Source: RGIG7179 sp051893555 (lineage in GTDB: Bacteria > Bacillota > Clostridia > Peptostreptococcales > Anaerovoracaceae). Taken from it: a DNA stretch of 57,865 nt. Every line of letters starts with the position of its first letter. The first letter of the stretch is position 1. The notes below the pieces were generated by a model. That model had not been told where the DNA came from. It searched no databases and saw only the letters and a list, made by a program, of their open reading frames with translations. The stretch spans positions 1 through 57,865 of the forward strand of contig JBJFHL010000024.1 in assembly GCA_051893555.1 (NCBI GenBank). The letters are read 5' to 3'. Shown here piece by piece: positions 31,738-41,320 of this stretch. The translations under genes and the position numbers were made by a program.

Positions 31738-34218
31738 CTATTTTACTACAATGTTCAACAGTCGGTTCGGTACTGCAATTACCTTCACGACCGTTTTTCC
31801 TTCCAACAATGCCTGGACTTTTTCATTTTCCATAGCTATCTTTTCTAATTGTTCTTTGGTCAAGTTGCTTTCTACCATCAGCTTTTCCTTCAGCTTACCG
31901 TTTACCTGTACGACGATTTCGATTTCGTCTTTTACAAGTGCATCTTCATCATATTCCGGCCATGCCACGGTAGTCAGGGAACCTTTCTGTCCCATATGTT
32001 CCCACATTTCCTCACAGATATGCGGAGTGAACGGAGATAAAATGATAATCAGCTCTTTCACCGCCTTGCCGAAGAGTCCCGGATTCACATCGGTTCCTTC
32101 TTTATAGCGGTACATTTCATTTACCAGCTCCATAATCGAACTGATGGCAGTATTGAAGCTGAACCGTCCGCCTACATCTTCACTGACCTTCTTAATGGCA
32201 GTATTCAGCATGTAGTTTAAAGATTTATCAGCTGCAGTCTTCACTTCAAAGTATGCCGGAACTTCCGGATACTTTTCCTTGAATTCATAAACCAGACGGT
32301 ATACACGGTTCAGGAAACGATAGCTTCCTTCCACACCGGCATCCGACCAGTCCAGTTCTCTTTCCGGCGGTGCTGCAAACAGAATGAACAATCTGGCAGT
32401 ATCCGCGCCGTACTTGTTGATGATTTCTTCCGGGCTGACGACATTGCCCAGAGATTTACTCATTTTCTTGCCGTCTTTATTCACCATGCCCTGAGTCAGC
32501 AGGTTCTGGAACGGTTCCTCACAGGATACCAGTCCCATATCGTAGAGTGCCATCATAAAGAATCTGGAATACATCAGGTGAAGGATCGCGTGCTCCACAC
32601 CGCCGATGTACTGATCCACACCGTTTTCTCCGAACCAGTAGCTGACTTTGGAGAAGTCAAACGGCGCTTCACTGTTCTTCGGATCACAGTAACGGAGGAA
32701 ATACCAGGAGGAATCCAGGAAGGTATCCATGGTATCCATTTCTCTTCTTGCCGGTTTGCCGCATTTCGGGCAGACTGCCTGCGCAAAAACTTTGGAAGTG
32801 GTCAGAGGCGATTCTCCCTTCCCGGTAAATTCCACATCCGTCGGCAGCAGAACCGGAAGATTTTCTTCTTTTTCAGGAACCCAACCGCAGTCTTCGCAGT
32901 AAACCATCGGGATCGGGCAGCCCCAGTACCTCTGTCTGGAAATGAGCCAGTCACGGAGTCTGTAGTTGACAGTCTTCTTTCCGATGCCTTTTTCCTCCAG
33001 ATACGCAGCAACCTTTTCGATGGCATCACGATTGTTCAGGCCGTTGAATTCACCGGAGTTGATCATGGTACCCTCTGCAACGAAGGCTTCCTTCAGATTG
33101 TAAAGATCGATTTCCGGATTCTGCGGATCCACTACCGGAATGATTTCCAGGTTGAATTTCTTCGCGAAATCAAAGTCTCTCTGGTCATGGGCAGGTACTG
33201 CCATGATCGCACCTGTACCGTAATCCATCAGTACATAGTCGGAAATGAAAATCGGTACTTCCTTACCATTGAGCGGATTGATGGCGTATCTTCCAATGAA
33301 CACACCGGTTTTTTCATTGGTGGTGGATGTTCTCTCAATCTCACTCATATGCTGCACTTTATCCAGATAGTCCTTCACTGGCTGCTCATATTCGGTACCC
33401 TCTACCAGACTCATGACATACGGATGTTCCGGAGCCATAACCATGTAAGTCACGCCGAACAGCGTATCACAGCGGGTGGTGAAGATTTTCATTTTGCGAT
33501 CATCATCTTTGATGGCAAAATCCACTTCCGCACCGGTGGACCGTCCAATCCAGTTTCTCTGCATGGTTTTTACCTTATTTGGCCAGCCATCCAGTTTATC
33601 AAGGTTATCCAGGAGACGATCCGCATAGTCGGTGATTTTCAGATACCATTGGGACAGATTCTTTTTTCCAACCGGAGACTTGCACCGTTCACAGCAGCCA
33701 TCCACCACCTGTTCATTGGCAAGAACCGTCTGACAGCTTGGACACCAGTTTACCGGATTCTCTTTCTTGTAAGCCAGTCCCCGATTATAGAACTGAATGA
33801 AGATCCATTGCATCCACTTATAATAATCCTCATGGCAGGTTGCAACTTCTCTGTCCCAGTCATAGGAAAGTCCCAGCTGTTTCAGCTGGTTTCTCATTTC
33901 AGAAATGTTTTCCCAGGTCCACTTGCTCGGATGAATTCCGTGTTTGATCGCTGCATTTTCCGCAGGAAGGCCGAAAGAGTCCCATCCCATCGGATGCAGT
34001 ACATTGTAGCCGTCCATTTTCTTGAATCTGGCTACAACATCACCGATAGAGTAATTCCTCACATGTCCCATGTGCAACTTGCCGGATGGATACGGGAACA
34101 TTTCCAGACAGTAGTACTTCTCTTTGGAGTCATCTTCCACTGTTTTGAAGCACTGGTTCTCTTCCCAGTATTTCTGCCATTTCTGCTCAATTTCCTTAAA
34201 GTTATACTTCTCGTTCAT
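31738..34218 (-). CDS. leuS: Leucyl-tRNA synthetase
   Basis: An 826-residue class I synthetase. HMGH of the HIGH motif is in PYPSGKLHMGHVRNYS near 47; KMSKS appears in GKKMSKSLGNV near 577. The CP1 editing domain (about 225-415, with TGAIMAVPAHDQRDFDF) and a Cys-rich zinc region near 160 (CPSC and CERC) are present, as is the anticodon domain. GGAGG lies before the ATG. No T-box leader is visible, since rsfS ends 7 bases upstream, so expression should follow the operon. Confidence 0.98.
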   Translation of the reverse strand: MNEKYNFKEIEQKWQKYWEENQCFKTVEDDSKEKYYCLEMFPYPSGKLHMGHVRNYSIGDVVARFKKMDGYNVLHPMGWDSFGLPAENAAIKHGIHPSKWTWENISEMRNQLKQLGLSYDWDREVATCHEDYYKWMQWIFIQFYNRGLAYKKENPVNWCPSCQTVLANEQVVDGCCERCKSPVGKKNLSQWYLKITDYADRLLDNLDKLDGWPNKVKTMQRNWIGRSTGAEVDFAIKDDDRKMKIFTTRCDTLFGVTYMVMAPEHPYVMSLVEGTEYEQPVKDYLDKVQHMSEIERTSTTNEKTGVFIGRYAINPLNGKEVPIFISDYVLMDYGTGAIMAVPAHDQRDFDFAKKFNLEIIPVVDPQNPEIDLYNLKEAFVAEGTMINSGEFNGLNNRDAIEKVAAYLEEKGIGKKTVNYRLRDWLISRQRYWGCPIPMVYCEDCGWVPEKEENLPVLLPTDVEFTGKGESPLTTSKVFAQAVCPKCGKPARREMDTMDTFLDSSWYFLRYCDPKNSEAPFDFSKVSYWFGENGVDQYIGGVEHAILHLMYSRFFMMALYDMGLVSCEEPFQNLLTQGMVNKDGKKMSKSLGNVVSPEEIINKYGADTARLFILFAAPPERELDWSDAGVEGSYRFLNRVYRLVYEFKEKYPEVPAYFEVKTAADKSLNYMLNTAIKKVSEDVGGRFSFNTAISSIMELVNEMYRYKEGTDVNPGLFGKAVKELIIILSPFTPHICEEMWEHMGQKGSLTTVAWPEYDEDALVKDEIEIVVQVNGKLKEKLMVESNLTKEQLEKIAMENEKVQALLEGKTVVKVIAVPNRLLNIVVK

Positions 34219-34225
34219 TTTATGT

Positions 34226-34570
34226 CTAATCCTCCACTTCGATGAATTGGCAATCTCCCCATACTTTTTCGATATTATAACGTTCTCTCATTTCTCTGGT
34301 AAATACATTGACGATAATGTCGCCAAAATCCATCAGAATCCAGCCGGAGCCGTGACGTCCTTCCACAGATTTGACGAACAGATTTTGCTTGGCAAAAGCA
34401 TCCTCCACATCATCCGTCAGGCTCTGCACCTGACGTTCAGAATTACCGGAGCAGATGACGAAATAGTCTGCGAAAGAGGCTTTTTGCTGAATATCAATGA
34501 TCATGATATCCTGGGCCTTTTTCTCTGACAACACTTTCCCTGCCAGCAATGCGTATTCTTTGTTGGTCAT
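34226..34570 (-). CDS. rsfS: Ribosomal silencing factor RsfS
   Basis: A 114-residue protein with the RsfS/Iojap core: IMIIDIQQKASFADYFVICSG near 22-42, then VEGRHGSGWILMDFGDIIVNVFTREMRERYNIEKVWGD. RsfS binds uL14 on the 50S subunit and blocks subunit joining in starvation. It follows yqeK by an ATGA overlap in the common nadD-yqeK-rsfS order. Confidence 0.95.
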   Translation of the reverse strand: MTNKEYALLAGKVLSEKKAQDIMIIDIQQKASFADYFVICSGNSERQVQSLTDDVEDAFAKQNLFVKSVEGRHGSGWILMDFGDIIVNVFTREMRERYNIEKVWGDCQFIEVED

Positions 34571-35184
34571 ATATTTTCTCCTTTTTCTTTTATCAGCTTC
34601 TCAAAATACTCTCTCGCGAGTATTGTATCTTCGTCCAGATATTTATTTTCGCCGCGCACGTAGGCGATGGTGTTCGTCAGAGACTGCAGACACGCCAGAT
34701 CAATATCATGTTCCGCAGACTTTCGCAATTCTTCCACACCGGGATAACTTCGGTTGGGTTCAATCGCATCTGCAATATAAATAATTTTTTCCAGAAGGGA
34801 CATTCCGGCACGACCCGTTGTATGAAAACTTACTGCATTCAGCATATCATCATCCGTGATCCCGTATTCCCGCTCCATCACTGCAGCAGCAATTTTTCCA
34901 TGGGCCAGATTTGCGTTATTTCTATATCTCTTCTCATCCAGACCCAGATGCTTCACATAATAATTCAGAATATCTGTGGAGACGCCCCGGTACATGTCGT
35001 GAAACAGTGCGGAAAGCTCCGCCTTCTGCCTTAATTCTTCATTTGAATCGTCGTATTTTTCAGCCAGCTTTATTGCAGTCTGCCTTACACCTTCTGTATG
35101 AATCTTTCTTTTTTCGGTTGCATTTTTTTCAATGTATGTCTCGATGGTCTCCTTCAGAGAATCATACGTAGAGCTTGTGTTCAT
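34567..35184 (-). CDS. yqeK: HD-domain hydrolase YqeK, probable Ap4A hydrolase
   Basis: A 205-residue HD phosphohydrolase. Metal residues appear in RKIHTEGVRQTAIKLAEKY (His), LSALFHDMYRG (HD), NLAHGKIAA (His) and SFHTTGRAGMS (His), the six-ligand YqeK pattern. Recent work on the family shows symmetrical cleavage of diadenosine tetraphosphate. It overlaps nadD by 23 bases and rsfS by 4. Confidence 0.88.
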   Translation of the reverse strand: MNTSSTYDSLKETIETYIEKNATEKRKIHTEGVRQTAIKLAEKYDDSNEELRQKAELSALFHDMYRGVSTDILNYYVKHLGLDEKRYRNNANLAHGKIAAAVMEREYGITDDDMLNAVSFHTTGRAGMSLLEKIIYIADAIEPNRSYPGVEELRKSAEHDIDLACLQSLTNTIAYVRGENKYLDEDTILAREYFEKLIKEKGENI

Positions 35185-35770
35185 GGATATACCTTTCCAC
35201 GCTTTCGGGAACCATCCCTTCTATGGACAGATCCCGGCTGCGTCTCGCTTTGATTTTCGTAGAAGAAACATCCGGCATTTGTGCATGGAGCTGTATGACT
35301 TCTGTATGATACCGTTCCTTGTAGTACTGTTTTTTTTCATCCAGCTCTTTCTCTTTATAGCCTGGCCGAACGCTGACGATAAAACTGTAGTGTTCCAGAA
35401 GCTCCTGTCCTTTACGCCAGTATTCAATCTCCAGGAAAGCATCGGTTCCGGTAATGAAATACAGTTTACTGTCAGGGTAAACAGACTCCAGCCAGGCCAG
35501 TGTATCATAGGTATAGGAAATCTCCGTCTGCGTCATTTCATAATCGGAGACTTCTGCCTTTTCTGTCTCTGCAAAAGCAAGCCGGCACATTTCCATTCGA
35601 TGTTGGTCTTCAGCAACCTCTCTGCCCAGCTTAAATGGCTGCACATGGGCAGGCATCACAATGAGTTTCTGCAGGCTGCCTTCTGCGATTGCCGCACGTC
35701 CCAGTGCCACATGCCCGCAGTGAACCGGATCAAAACTTCCGCCCAGTATCCCGATGCGTTCCTCGTTCAT
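35162..35770 (-). CDS. nadD: Nicotinate-nucleotide adenylyltransferase
   Basis: A 202-residue NAD-synthesis enzyme that makes nicotinate adenine dinucleotide. GILGGSFDPVHCGHVAL near 6-22 holds the nucleotidyltransferase GxFxPxHxGH motif and the C-terminal part has VSSTKIKARRSRDLSIEGMVPESV (ISSTxIR-like). The start ATG at 35770 overlaps the aspS stop as ATGA; a longer frame to 35839 would run inside aspS. Confidence 0.94.
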   Translation of the reverse strand: MNEERIGILGGSFDPVHCGHVALGRAAIAEGSLQKLIVMPAHVQPFKLGREVAEDQHRMEMCRLAFAETEKAEVSDYEMTQTEISYTYDTLAWLESVYPDSKLYFITGTDAFLEIEYWRKGQELLEHYSFIVSVRPGYKEKELDEKKQYYKERYHTEVIQLHAQMPDVSSTKIKARRSRDLSIEGMVPESVERYIHEHKLYV

Positions 35771-37530
35771 AATGTGGTGATTCCCAGTTCCTTCAGCTGG
35801 TCTTCTGCCACCGGAGACGGTGCGTTTGAAACCAGACACTGTGCGTTTTGATTTTTCGGAAATGCGATGACCTCGCGAATGGAAGACTCTCCTGCAAGCA
35901 GCATCACCAGACGGTCCAGACCGTAGGCCAGTCCGCCGTGAGGCGGTACTCCATATTTGAATGCCTCGATAAGGAAGCCAAACTTCTCATCACATTCTTC
36001 TTTCGTAAGACCTAGAACTTCAAATATCTTCGCCTGCAGATCCTTGTCGTGAATTCGGATGGAGCCGCCTCCCAGCTCCACGCCGTTGAGCACGATATCA
36101 TAGGCTTCCGCCTTAACGGCAGTCGGATCGGTATCCAGCAGCGGAACCTGCTCCAGCTTCGGTTGGGTGAACGGATGATGCATTGCCTTCAGTTCGCCGG
36201 TTTCATCGTCCTTTTCAAACATAGGGAAATCCACAACCCAAAGCAGTTTAAATTCCTTATCATTCAGCAGGCCAAGGCGGCGTGCGATTTCTCGGCGCAG
36301 GAAACCAAGGGAATCAAAGACAACCTTCTTTTTATCCGAAACGATGAAGATCAGATCGCCAGGCTTTGCTTCAAATTCTGCAGCATATGCTGCCAGTTCT
36401 TCCTGGGTAAAAAATTTATTGACAGAGGAGTTGATTTCCCCTTCTCCGACTTTTATCCATACCATGCCCTTTGCACCGTAATCCTTTACGGCGGCAGTCA
36501 GCTTATCGATCTCTTTACGGCTGAACTGGTCTGCACCTCCGTCGATACAGATTCCACGAACATCACCGCCGGCTTCCAATGCGTCCGTAAACACCTTGAA
36601 GCCGCAGCCCTGGGCCAGATGGTTCAAACAGTGCAGTTCGAAGCCGAATCGCAGATCCGGTTTATCGGAACCATACCGTTCCATTGCTTCATCCCAGGTG
36701 AGACGCGGCAGCGGAAGCTGAATGTCCACACCCATGAGATCATGGAACAGCTTCTGCAGGAAACCTTCCTGCACAGCCATAACATCGTCGGCCTCCACGA
36801 AGGACATTTCCAGGTCGATCTGCGTGAATTCCGGCTGACGGTCAGCACGAAGGTCTTCATCACGGAAGCATTTTACAATCTGCATATAGCGGTCTGTTCC
36901 ACTGACCATCAGCAGCTGCTTGAACAGCTGCGGGGACTGCGGCAGCGCATAAAATTCACCTGGGTGAACACGGCTCGGAACCAGATAGTCCCGGGCGCCT
37001 TCCGGCGTGGACTTGATCAGCATCGGCGTTTCCACTTCCGTAAAGCCGCAGCTGTCAAAGTAATCTCTTGTCAGCTTGGTAACCTGGTGACGGAATGTCA
37101 GATTTCTCTGCATTTTCGGTTTTCTGAGATCCAGATACCGATACTTCAGGCGCAGCGTATCATCTACGTTGTCATCGTCCTTAATGTATATCGGCGGTGT
37201 ATCTGCCTGGGAATAAATCACCAGATCAGTCGCAAAAACTTCGATCTCCCCAGTTGGGATATTCATATTTTTTGCACTTCTCTCCTTTACAGTTCCCTTC
37301 ACGCCGATGACATATTCACTTCTGACGGAATCTGCCTTCTGGAAGATATCCTGCGGTATTGTATCATCGAAAGTGACCTGCACGATGCCAGTCTTATCTC
37401 TCAGGTCAATAAAGATCAGACCACCCAGATTTCTTCTTTTTGCGACCCAGCCGTTTAAGACCACTTCCTGATCTACATTGCTGATATTTAAAGTGCCGCA
37501 CATGGATGTGCGCTTGAATAATTCACTCAT
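35767..37530 (-). CDS. aspS: Aspartyl-tRNA synthetase
   Basis: A 587-residue class II synthetase of the bacterial type: an OB-fold anticodon domain (about 1-105, with LNGWVAKRRNLGGLIFIDLRD), motif 2 around FRDEDLRADRQPEFTQIDLEMSF near 220, a GAD insertion (about 290-410) and motif 3 GLAYGLDRLVMLLAGESSIREVIAFPK near 540. Whether it is discriminating or also charges tRNA-Asn is not decided here. AGGAG precedes the ATG. Located after hisS, as in many Firmicutes. Confidence 0.97.
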   Translation of the reverse strand: MSELFKRTSMCGTLNISNVDQEVVLNGWVAKRRNLGGLIFIDLRDKTGIVQVTFDDTIPQDIFQKADSVRSEYVIGVKGTVKERSAKNMNIPTGEIEVFATDLVIYSQADTPPIYIKDDDNVDDTLRLKYRYLDLRKPKMQRNLTFRHQVTKLTRDYFDSCGFTEVETPMLIKSTPEGARDYLVPSRVHPGEFYALPQSPQLFKQLLMVSGTDRYMQIVKCFRDEDLRADRQPEFTQIDLEMSFVEADDVMAVQEGFLQKLFHDLMGVDIQLPLPRLTWDEAMERYGSDKPDLRFGFELHCLNHLAQGCGFKVFTDALEAGGDVRGICIDGGADQFSRKEIDKLTAAVKDYGAKGMVWIKVGEGEINSSVNKFFTQEELAAYAAEFEAKPGDLIFIVSDKKKVVFDSLGFLRREIARRLGLLNDKEFKLLWVVDFPMFEKDDETGELKAMHHPFTQPKLEQVPLLDTDPTAVKAEAYDIVLNGVELGGGSIRIHDKDLQAKIFEVLGLTKEECDEKFGFLIEAFKYGVPPHGGLAYGLDRLVMLLAGESSIREVIAFPKNQNAQCLVSNAPSPVAEDQLKELGITTL

Positions 37531-37553
37531 TTCAAACTCCTGTAGGTTGTATT

Positions 37554-38807
37554 TTATTTCGTAATAAAATCAAACAGATCTTCAAACTTCACCAGCTGCT
37601 GCTCCGAAGTTTCCATATTTTTCACGGTAGCAGCGCCCTCTGCCAGTTCATTCTCGCCGATCACGACGGTATATTTCGCATCCAGACGGTTTGCATATTT
37701 GAACTGATTTTTAATATTTCTGGCTAACGTATCCATTTCTGCGGCAATTCCCTTTCCACGCAGTTCGTGGCAGAGCTTCAGGCCGAACGCTTTCGCAGCA
37801 TCGCCCATTACAGCAATAAATACATCCACCTGACCTTCCTGTGGGAACTGGGCATCATTTGCTTCCATCAGCATAATGAGGCGTTCAATTCCAAGTCCGA
37901 AGCCGACACCTGGAATTGGAGGTCCTCCGACCTCTTCCACCAGATGGTCGTAGCGGCCTCCGCCGCAGACGGTTCCCTGTGCACCGATTTTCGTGGTTAC
38001 AAATTCAAACGCAGTCTTGGTATAGTAATCCAGACCTCTGACAATACCAGGATCCACAACAAATGGAATTTCCATTGCTCTGAGGTTGTTCTGCAGATCC
38101 TCGAAAGCCTGACGGCAATCATCACAGAGATAGTCAATCATCATCGGTGCGCCCTTCACCAGATCCTGGCAGATTGGAGACTTGCAGTCCAAAATACGCA
38201 TTGGATTCTTATCAAAACGTGTCTTGCAGGTATCGCATAACTCGTCATACTTTGGAGACAAGAAACTTCTCAATGCCTCCCGGTGCTTCCTTCTGCAGTC
38301 CGGACAGCCTACACTGTTGATACGAAGCTCGATTTCTGTGATTCCAAGACTGGTCAGAAAATCATATCCCAGACTGATCACTTCCGCATCTGCCATCATA
38401 TTCGGTGTGCCGAATACTTCGATACCAAACTGATGGAACTGGCGCAGCCGTCCGGATTGCGGTTTTTCGTACCGGAAACAAGGTGTAATGTAGTAGTATT
38501 TGGAAGGCTGCACTTCCGCATAAAGCTTATGTTCGATAAAAGCACGCACTGCAGGAGAAGTGCCTTCCGGCTTCAAAGTGATGCTGCGATTGCCGTGGTC
38601 GTTGAATGTATACATTTCTTTCTGTACCACGTCAGTCGTATCACCGATTCCTCTCGTAAACAGTTCTGTATGTTCAAAAACCGGCGTTCTTACTTCTTTA
38701 AAACCATATCTTCTGCAGATATCTCTGAACTGTCCTTCCACATAGTGCCATTTGTGAACCTGATCCGGTAAGATATCTTTCGTCCCTTTTGGCGCATTTG
38801 TCAGCAT
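37554..38807 (-). CDS. hisS: Histidyl-tRNA synthetase
   Basis: A 417-residue class II synthetase. Motif 1 region PVFEHTELFTRGIG, motif 2 PCFRYEKPQSGRLRQFHQFGIEVFG near 105-130, the histidine-specific RGLDYYTKTAFEF near 260 and motif 3 GFGLGIERLIMLME near 312 are all present, plus the C-terminal anticodon domain. The Cys-rich CPDCRRKHREAL and CDTCKTRFD segment near 170-200 is a feature of some clostridial HisRS. It overlaps the hemZ-like gene by 7 bases. Confidence 0.97.
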   Translation of the reverse strand: MLTNAPKGTKDILPDQVHKWHYVEGQFRDICRRYGFKEVRTPVFEHTELFTRGIGDTTDVVQKEMYTFNDHGNRSITLKPEGTSPAVRAFIEHKLYAEVQPSKYYYITPCFRYEKPQSGRLRQFHQFGIEVFGTPNMMADAEVISLGYDFLTSLGITEIELRINSVGCPDCRRKHREALRSFLSPKYDELCDTCKTRFDKNPMRILDCKSPICQDLVKGAPMMIDYLCDDCRQAFEDLQNNLRAMEIPFVVDPGIVRGLDYYTKTAFEFVTTKIGAQGTVCGGGRYDHLVEEVGGPPIPGVGFGLGIERLIMLMEANDAQFPQEGQVDVFIAVMGDAAKAFGLKLCHELRGKGIAAEMDTLARNIKNQFKYANRLDAKYTVVIGENELAEGAATVKNMETSEQQLVKFEDLFDFITK

Positions 38808-40219
38808 GATTGAACCTCCTTAAATAGATTTTCTTCTTTTCGTTCCAGCATTTCTTTCATTCTGTCTATATATACTTCATAATTCGTCACGTTGGGAACG
38901 CGTTCCAGACGATTTTCCTCAGGGAAATACACTTTGCTTATGCCGCCGGCACCCAGCGCAATGATGGTCTGCTGTTCCTCCATGATTCTGATATTATAAA
39001 TGCAGGGGGTGTCACCCTTGCAATATCCCACATTTTCAAAGGATCCTGCCATATGTTTCTGCCGGTACAGGTAGTAAGGCCGATAACCTGCTTCACGCAG
39101 CATCCTGCTTCCGATCTCCAGCATTTCAGAGACAATCTGTCCCTGTCTGTAATGATAGTCCGGATCCTGATCCATCAGTCGTGAAGCCCGTTTTACGGCA
39201 AGCGTATGAACTGTGATATTATCCGGTTCCAGCCCGATTATCGTTTCCATTGTATTTTTAAAATCCTCCGGTGTTTCCTCAGGAAGTCCCGCGATCACGT
39301 CAGCGTTGATCATGGAAATTCCTGCACATGCAGTCTTATGAAACGCATCCAGAATATCTTCCGGCGCATGGGAACGACCGATAAACTCCAATGTACGTTT
39401 TTTCATAGACTGGGGATTGATACTGATTCGCATAATTCCATGCTGTTTTAGAACACGGAGTTTTTCTTCTGTAATGGTATCGGGTCTTCCTGCTTCCACA
39501 GTGAATTCCTTCGTACGAGACAGATCCATATGAGTTTCCACTTCCGTCAGCAGTCTGTCCAGCTGATCCGGTGAAAGTGTCGTCGGGGTGCCGCCTCCGA
39601 TATATACGGATTCCGGCCATAGTCCTGTCTCACGCATTCTTCGTCCACAGTAACGGATTTCGGTAACCAAAGCTTCCAGATACTTTGTAATCTCTTCCTG
39701 GCCTTTCTGATTGGATGGAAAAGAACAATAGAGACACCTTGTAGGACAGAAAGGAATTCCGATATACAGTCCTACTCCGGAATTCGGAGGAGATCCCAGC
39801 ACCTTTTGCTGATATTCGCAGGTTTCCAGAAGAAGCGCAATCTTTTCATCTGAAACAAGATACTCGTTCTTCAGGCACAGGTTCACCTTTTCCCGGCTGC
39901 CCAATTTCTGATACAGCTCACCCGTCAGCTTCACCGGCCTGACACCTGTTAGAATTCCCCATGGCGGCATCTGTCCGGTCATACGCGAAAGTATGGAAAA
40001 AATCTCTCTTTTTATCCTGTTTCGTTCTTTCGATCCACTTTCGTTGATAACAATCAGTGTATCTGAGGACGCCGCATATTTATTTTCTTCAAATTCTGCA
40101 TCTGTGAAAGCTTCAAACTGATCTGGTGTAAGAAATACCTTAATCAGTTCCACATATTCATATTTTTTTTCGATTTCTTTCAGCAGGATCTTATACAAAT
40201 GGATTTCCCCTTTTCTCAT
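38801..40219 (-). CDS. hemZ: Radical SAM coproporphyrinogen dehydrogenase-like protein (HemZ family)
   Basis: About 472 residues. A roughly 160-residue N-terminal extension typical of HemZ is followed by a radical SAM domain with CPTRCLYCSFPS near 178, YIGGGTPTTLS and RISINPQSM, and a HemN-like C-terminal region with KRASRLM and YYLYRQKHMAGSFENVGYC. HemZ is annotated as oxygen-independent coproporphyrinogen III oxidase, but related proteins can be heme chaperones, and no other heme gene is seen here. The start is uncertain: ATG 40219 abuts AGGAG, while TTG 40198 has AAAAGGGG 8 bases upstream. Confidence 0.8.
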   Translation of the reverse strand: MRKGEIHLYKILLKEIEKKYEYVELIKVFLTPDQFEAFTDAEFEENKYAASSDTLIVINESGSKERNRIKREIFSILSRMTGQMPPWGILTGVRPVKLTGELYQKLGSREKVNLCLKNEYLVSDEKIALLLETCEYQQKVLGSPPNSGVGLYIGIPFCPTRCLYCSFPSNQKGQEEITKYLEALVTEIRYCGRRMRETGLWPESVYIGGGTPTTLSPDQLDRLLTEVETHMDLSRTKEFTVEAGRPDTITEEKLRVLKQHGIMRISINPQSMKKRTLEFIGRSHAPEDILDAFHKTACAGISMINADVIAGLPEETPEDFKNTMETIIGLEPDNITVHTLAVKRASRLMDQDPDYHYRQGQIVSEMLEIGSRMLREAGYRPYYLYRQKHMAGSFENVGYCKGDTPCIYNIRIMEEQQTIIALGAGGISKVYFPEENRLERVPNVTNYEVYIDRMKEMLERKEENLFKEVQSC

Positions 40220-40820
40220 CTCCTACAGTGGATACATCCATATGTCCAGGCAGAAGAACTGTATCATCCGGCAACAGGAAAATCACATCCTTAATCGAAT
40301 TTATTAAAATACGAAAGTCACCGCCATAGAAATCTGTCCGGCCAATGGAATATCGGAAAATAGTATCTCCGCTGAAACAGTATCCAGGTTTTCCGGCGAT
40401 ATAGATGCACATGCCGCCTTTCGTATGCCCCGGTGTATGGAAAAATGTCATAGAAATATTTCCAACACGAAGACTTTCCCGGTTTCCAACCCAGAGATCA
40501 GCATCCACCGCGATCGGTCTTCCGAACATTTCCGCAGAGCTGTTCAGATTTCCATCCATGAGAAGTTCACGTTCATCCCGGTGTGCAATCACTTTTGCAG
40601 ACGGGAAATCACGCTGATAGCCTTCTACACCGCCGATATGATCTCCATGGCCGTGTGTCAGAATAATATACTGCAGATCGATGCCGTCTTTCTTTATCTG
40701 ATCCGTGATGGCGGAAACATAGCCGCCCGGATCCACCATGAAACCTGCCATCGTTTCTTCATCGTAAGCCAAATAGGTATTCACCTGAATAGGGCCGGTA
40801 ATATATCTGCTGATTTTCAT
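40191..40820 (-). CDS. MBL-fold metallohydrolase (glyoxalase II-like)
   Basis: A 209-residue metallo-beta-lactamase-fold hydrolase. Metal ligands are in ILTHGHGDHIGGVEGY near 54-69, FHTPGHTKGGM near 125, FSGDTIF near 148 and LLPGHMD near 193. It resembles the YqgX/YcbL group of glyoxalase II-like thioester hydrolases; the physiological thioester is unknown. It overlaps the hemZ-like gene and lies 11 bases after dtd. Confidence 0.87.
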   Translation of the reverse strand: MKISRYITGPIQVNTYLAYDEETMAGFMVDPGGYVSAITDQIKKDGIDLQYIILTHGHGDHIGGVEGYQRDFPSAKVIAHRDERELLMDGNLNSSAEMFGRPIAVDADLWVGNRESLRVGNISMTFFHTPGHTKGGMCIYIAGKPGYCFSGDTIFRYSIGRTDFYGGDFRILINSIKDVIFLLPDDTVLLPGHMDVSTVGDEKRGNPFV

Positions 40821-40831
40821 GGTAATTCTCC

Positions 40832-41281
40832 TTAAAACAATTTATTACTGTCAAGCAGGATGGTTACAGGTCCGTCATTATGAATACGAACCAGCATATG
40901 TGTCTGGAAAACTCCTTCTCCCACATAGATTCCCTGCTCCTTTACTTTTTTTACGAAATGATCATACAGACGTTTTGCCTGTTCCGGCCTGGCTGCTTTG
41001 ACAAAGTTGGGTCTTCTTCCTTTTCTGGCGTCTGCCAGAAGCGTGAACTGGGAAATCACCAGCATCTGTCCGCCAACGTCATGCAGCGACAAGTTCATTT
41101 TTTCATCCTCATCCTCAAAAATTCGAAGTCCGACGATTTTTTCTGCAAGATATTCTGCATCCTTCTCCGTGTCTGTATCTTCGACCCCCAGAAGAACCAC
41201 ATATCCGCATCCAATGGAACCTGTAATCTGTTCATCCACTGTGACATCACCTTCTGTCACTCTCTGTACTACTGCTCTCAT
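40832..41281 (-). CDS. dtd: D-aminoacyl-tRNA deacylase
   Basis: A 149-residue Dtd that removes D-amino acids (and Gly) from mischarged tRNA. MRAVVQRVTEGDVTVD at the N-terminus, LVISQFTLLADARKGRRPNF near 80-98 (SQFTL active-site motif) and the GPVTILLDS ending (Gly-cisPro motif) are diagnostic. It follows rel by 39 bases in the usual rel-dtd order. Confidence 0.96.
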   Translation of the reverse strand: MRAVVQRVTEGDVTVDEQITGSIGCGYVVLLGVEDTDTEKDAEYLAEKIVGLRIFEDEDEKMNLSLHDVGGQMLVISQFTLLADARKGRRPNFVKAARPEQAKRLYDHFVKKVKEQGIYVGEGVFQTHMLVRIHNDGPVTILLDSNKLF

Positions 41282-41320
41282 ATCCTTCTTCGTTTCTCTT
41301 TGCTTTCTTTCTTTGTTTCA

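Noticed and set aside
32578..34245. Long open frame (555 codons) on the plus strand
   Set aside because: It lies exactly antisense to leuS, has no family resemblance and no ribosome binding site; it is a shadow of codon bias.
36049..37458. Long open frame (469 codons) on the plus strand
   Set aside because: Antisense to aspS; no protein-like features.
34219..37553. T-box leaders before aspS or leuS
   Set aside because: The intergenic gaps are under 30 bases, too short for a T-box, and no AGGGTGGTACCGCG-like element is seen.
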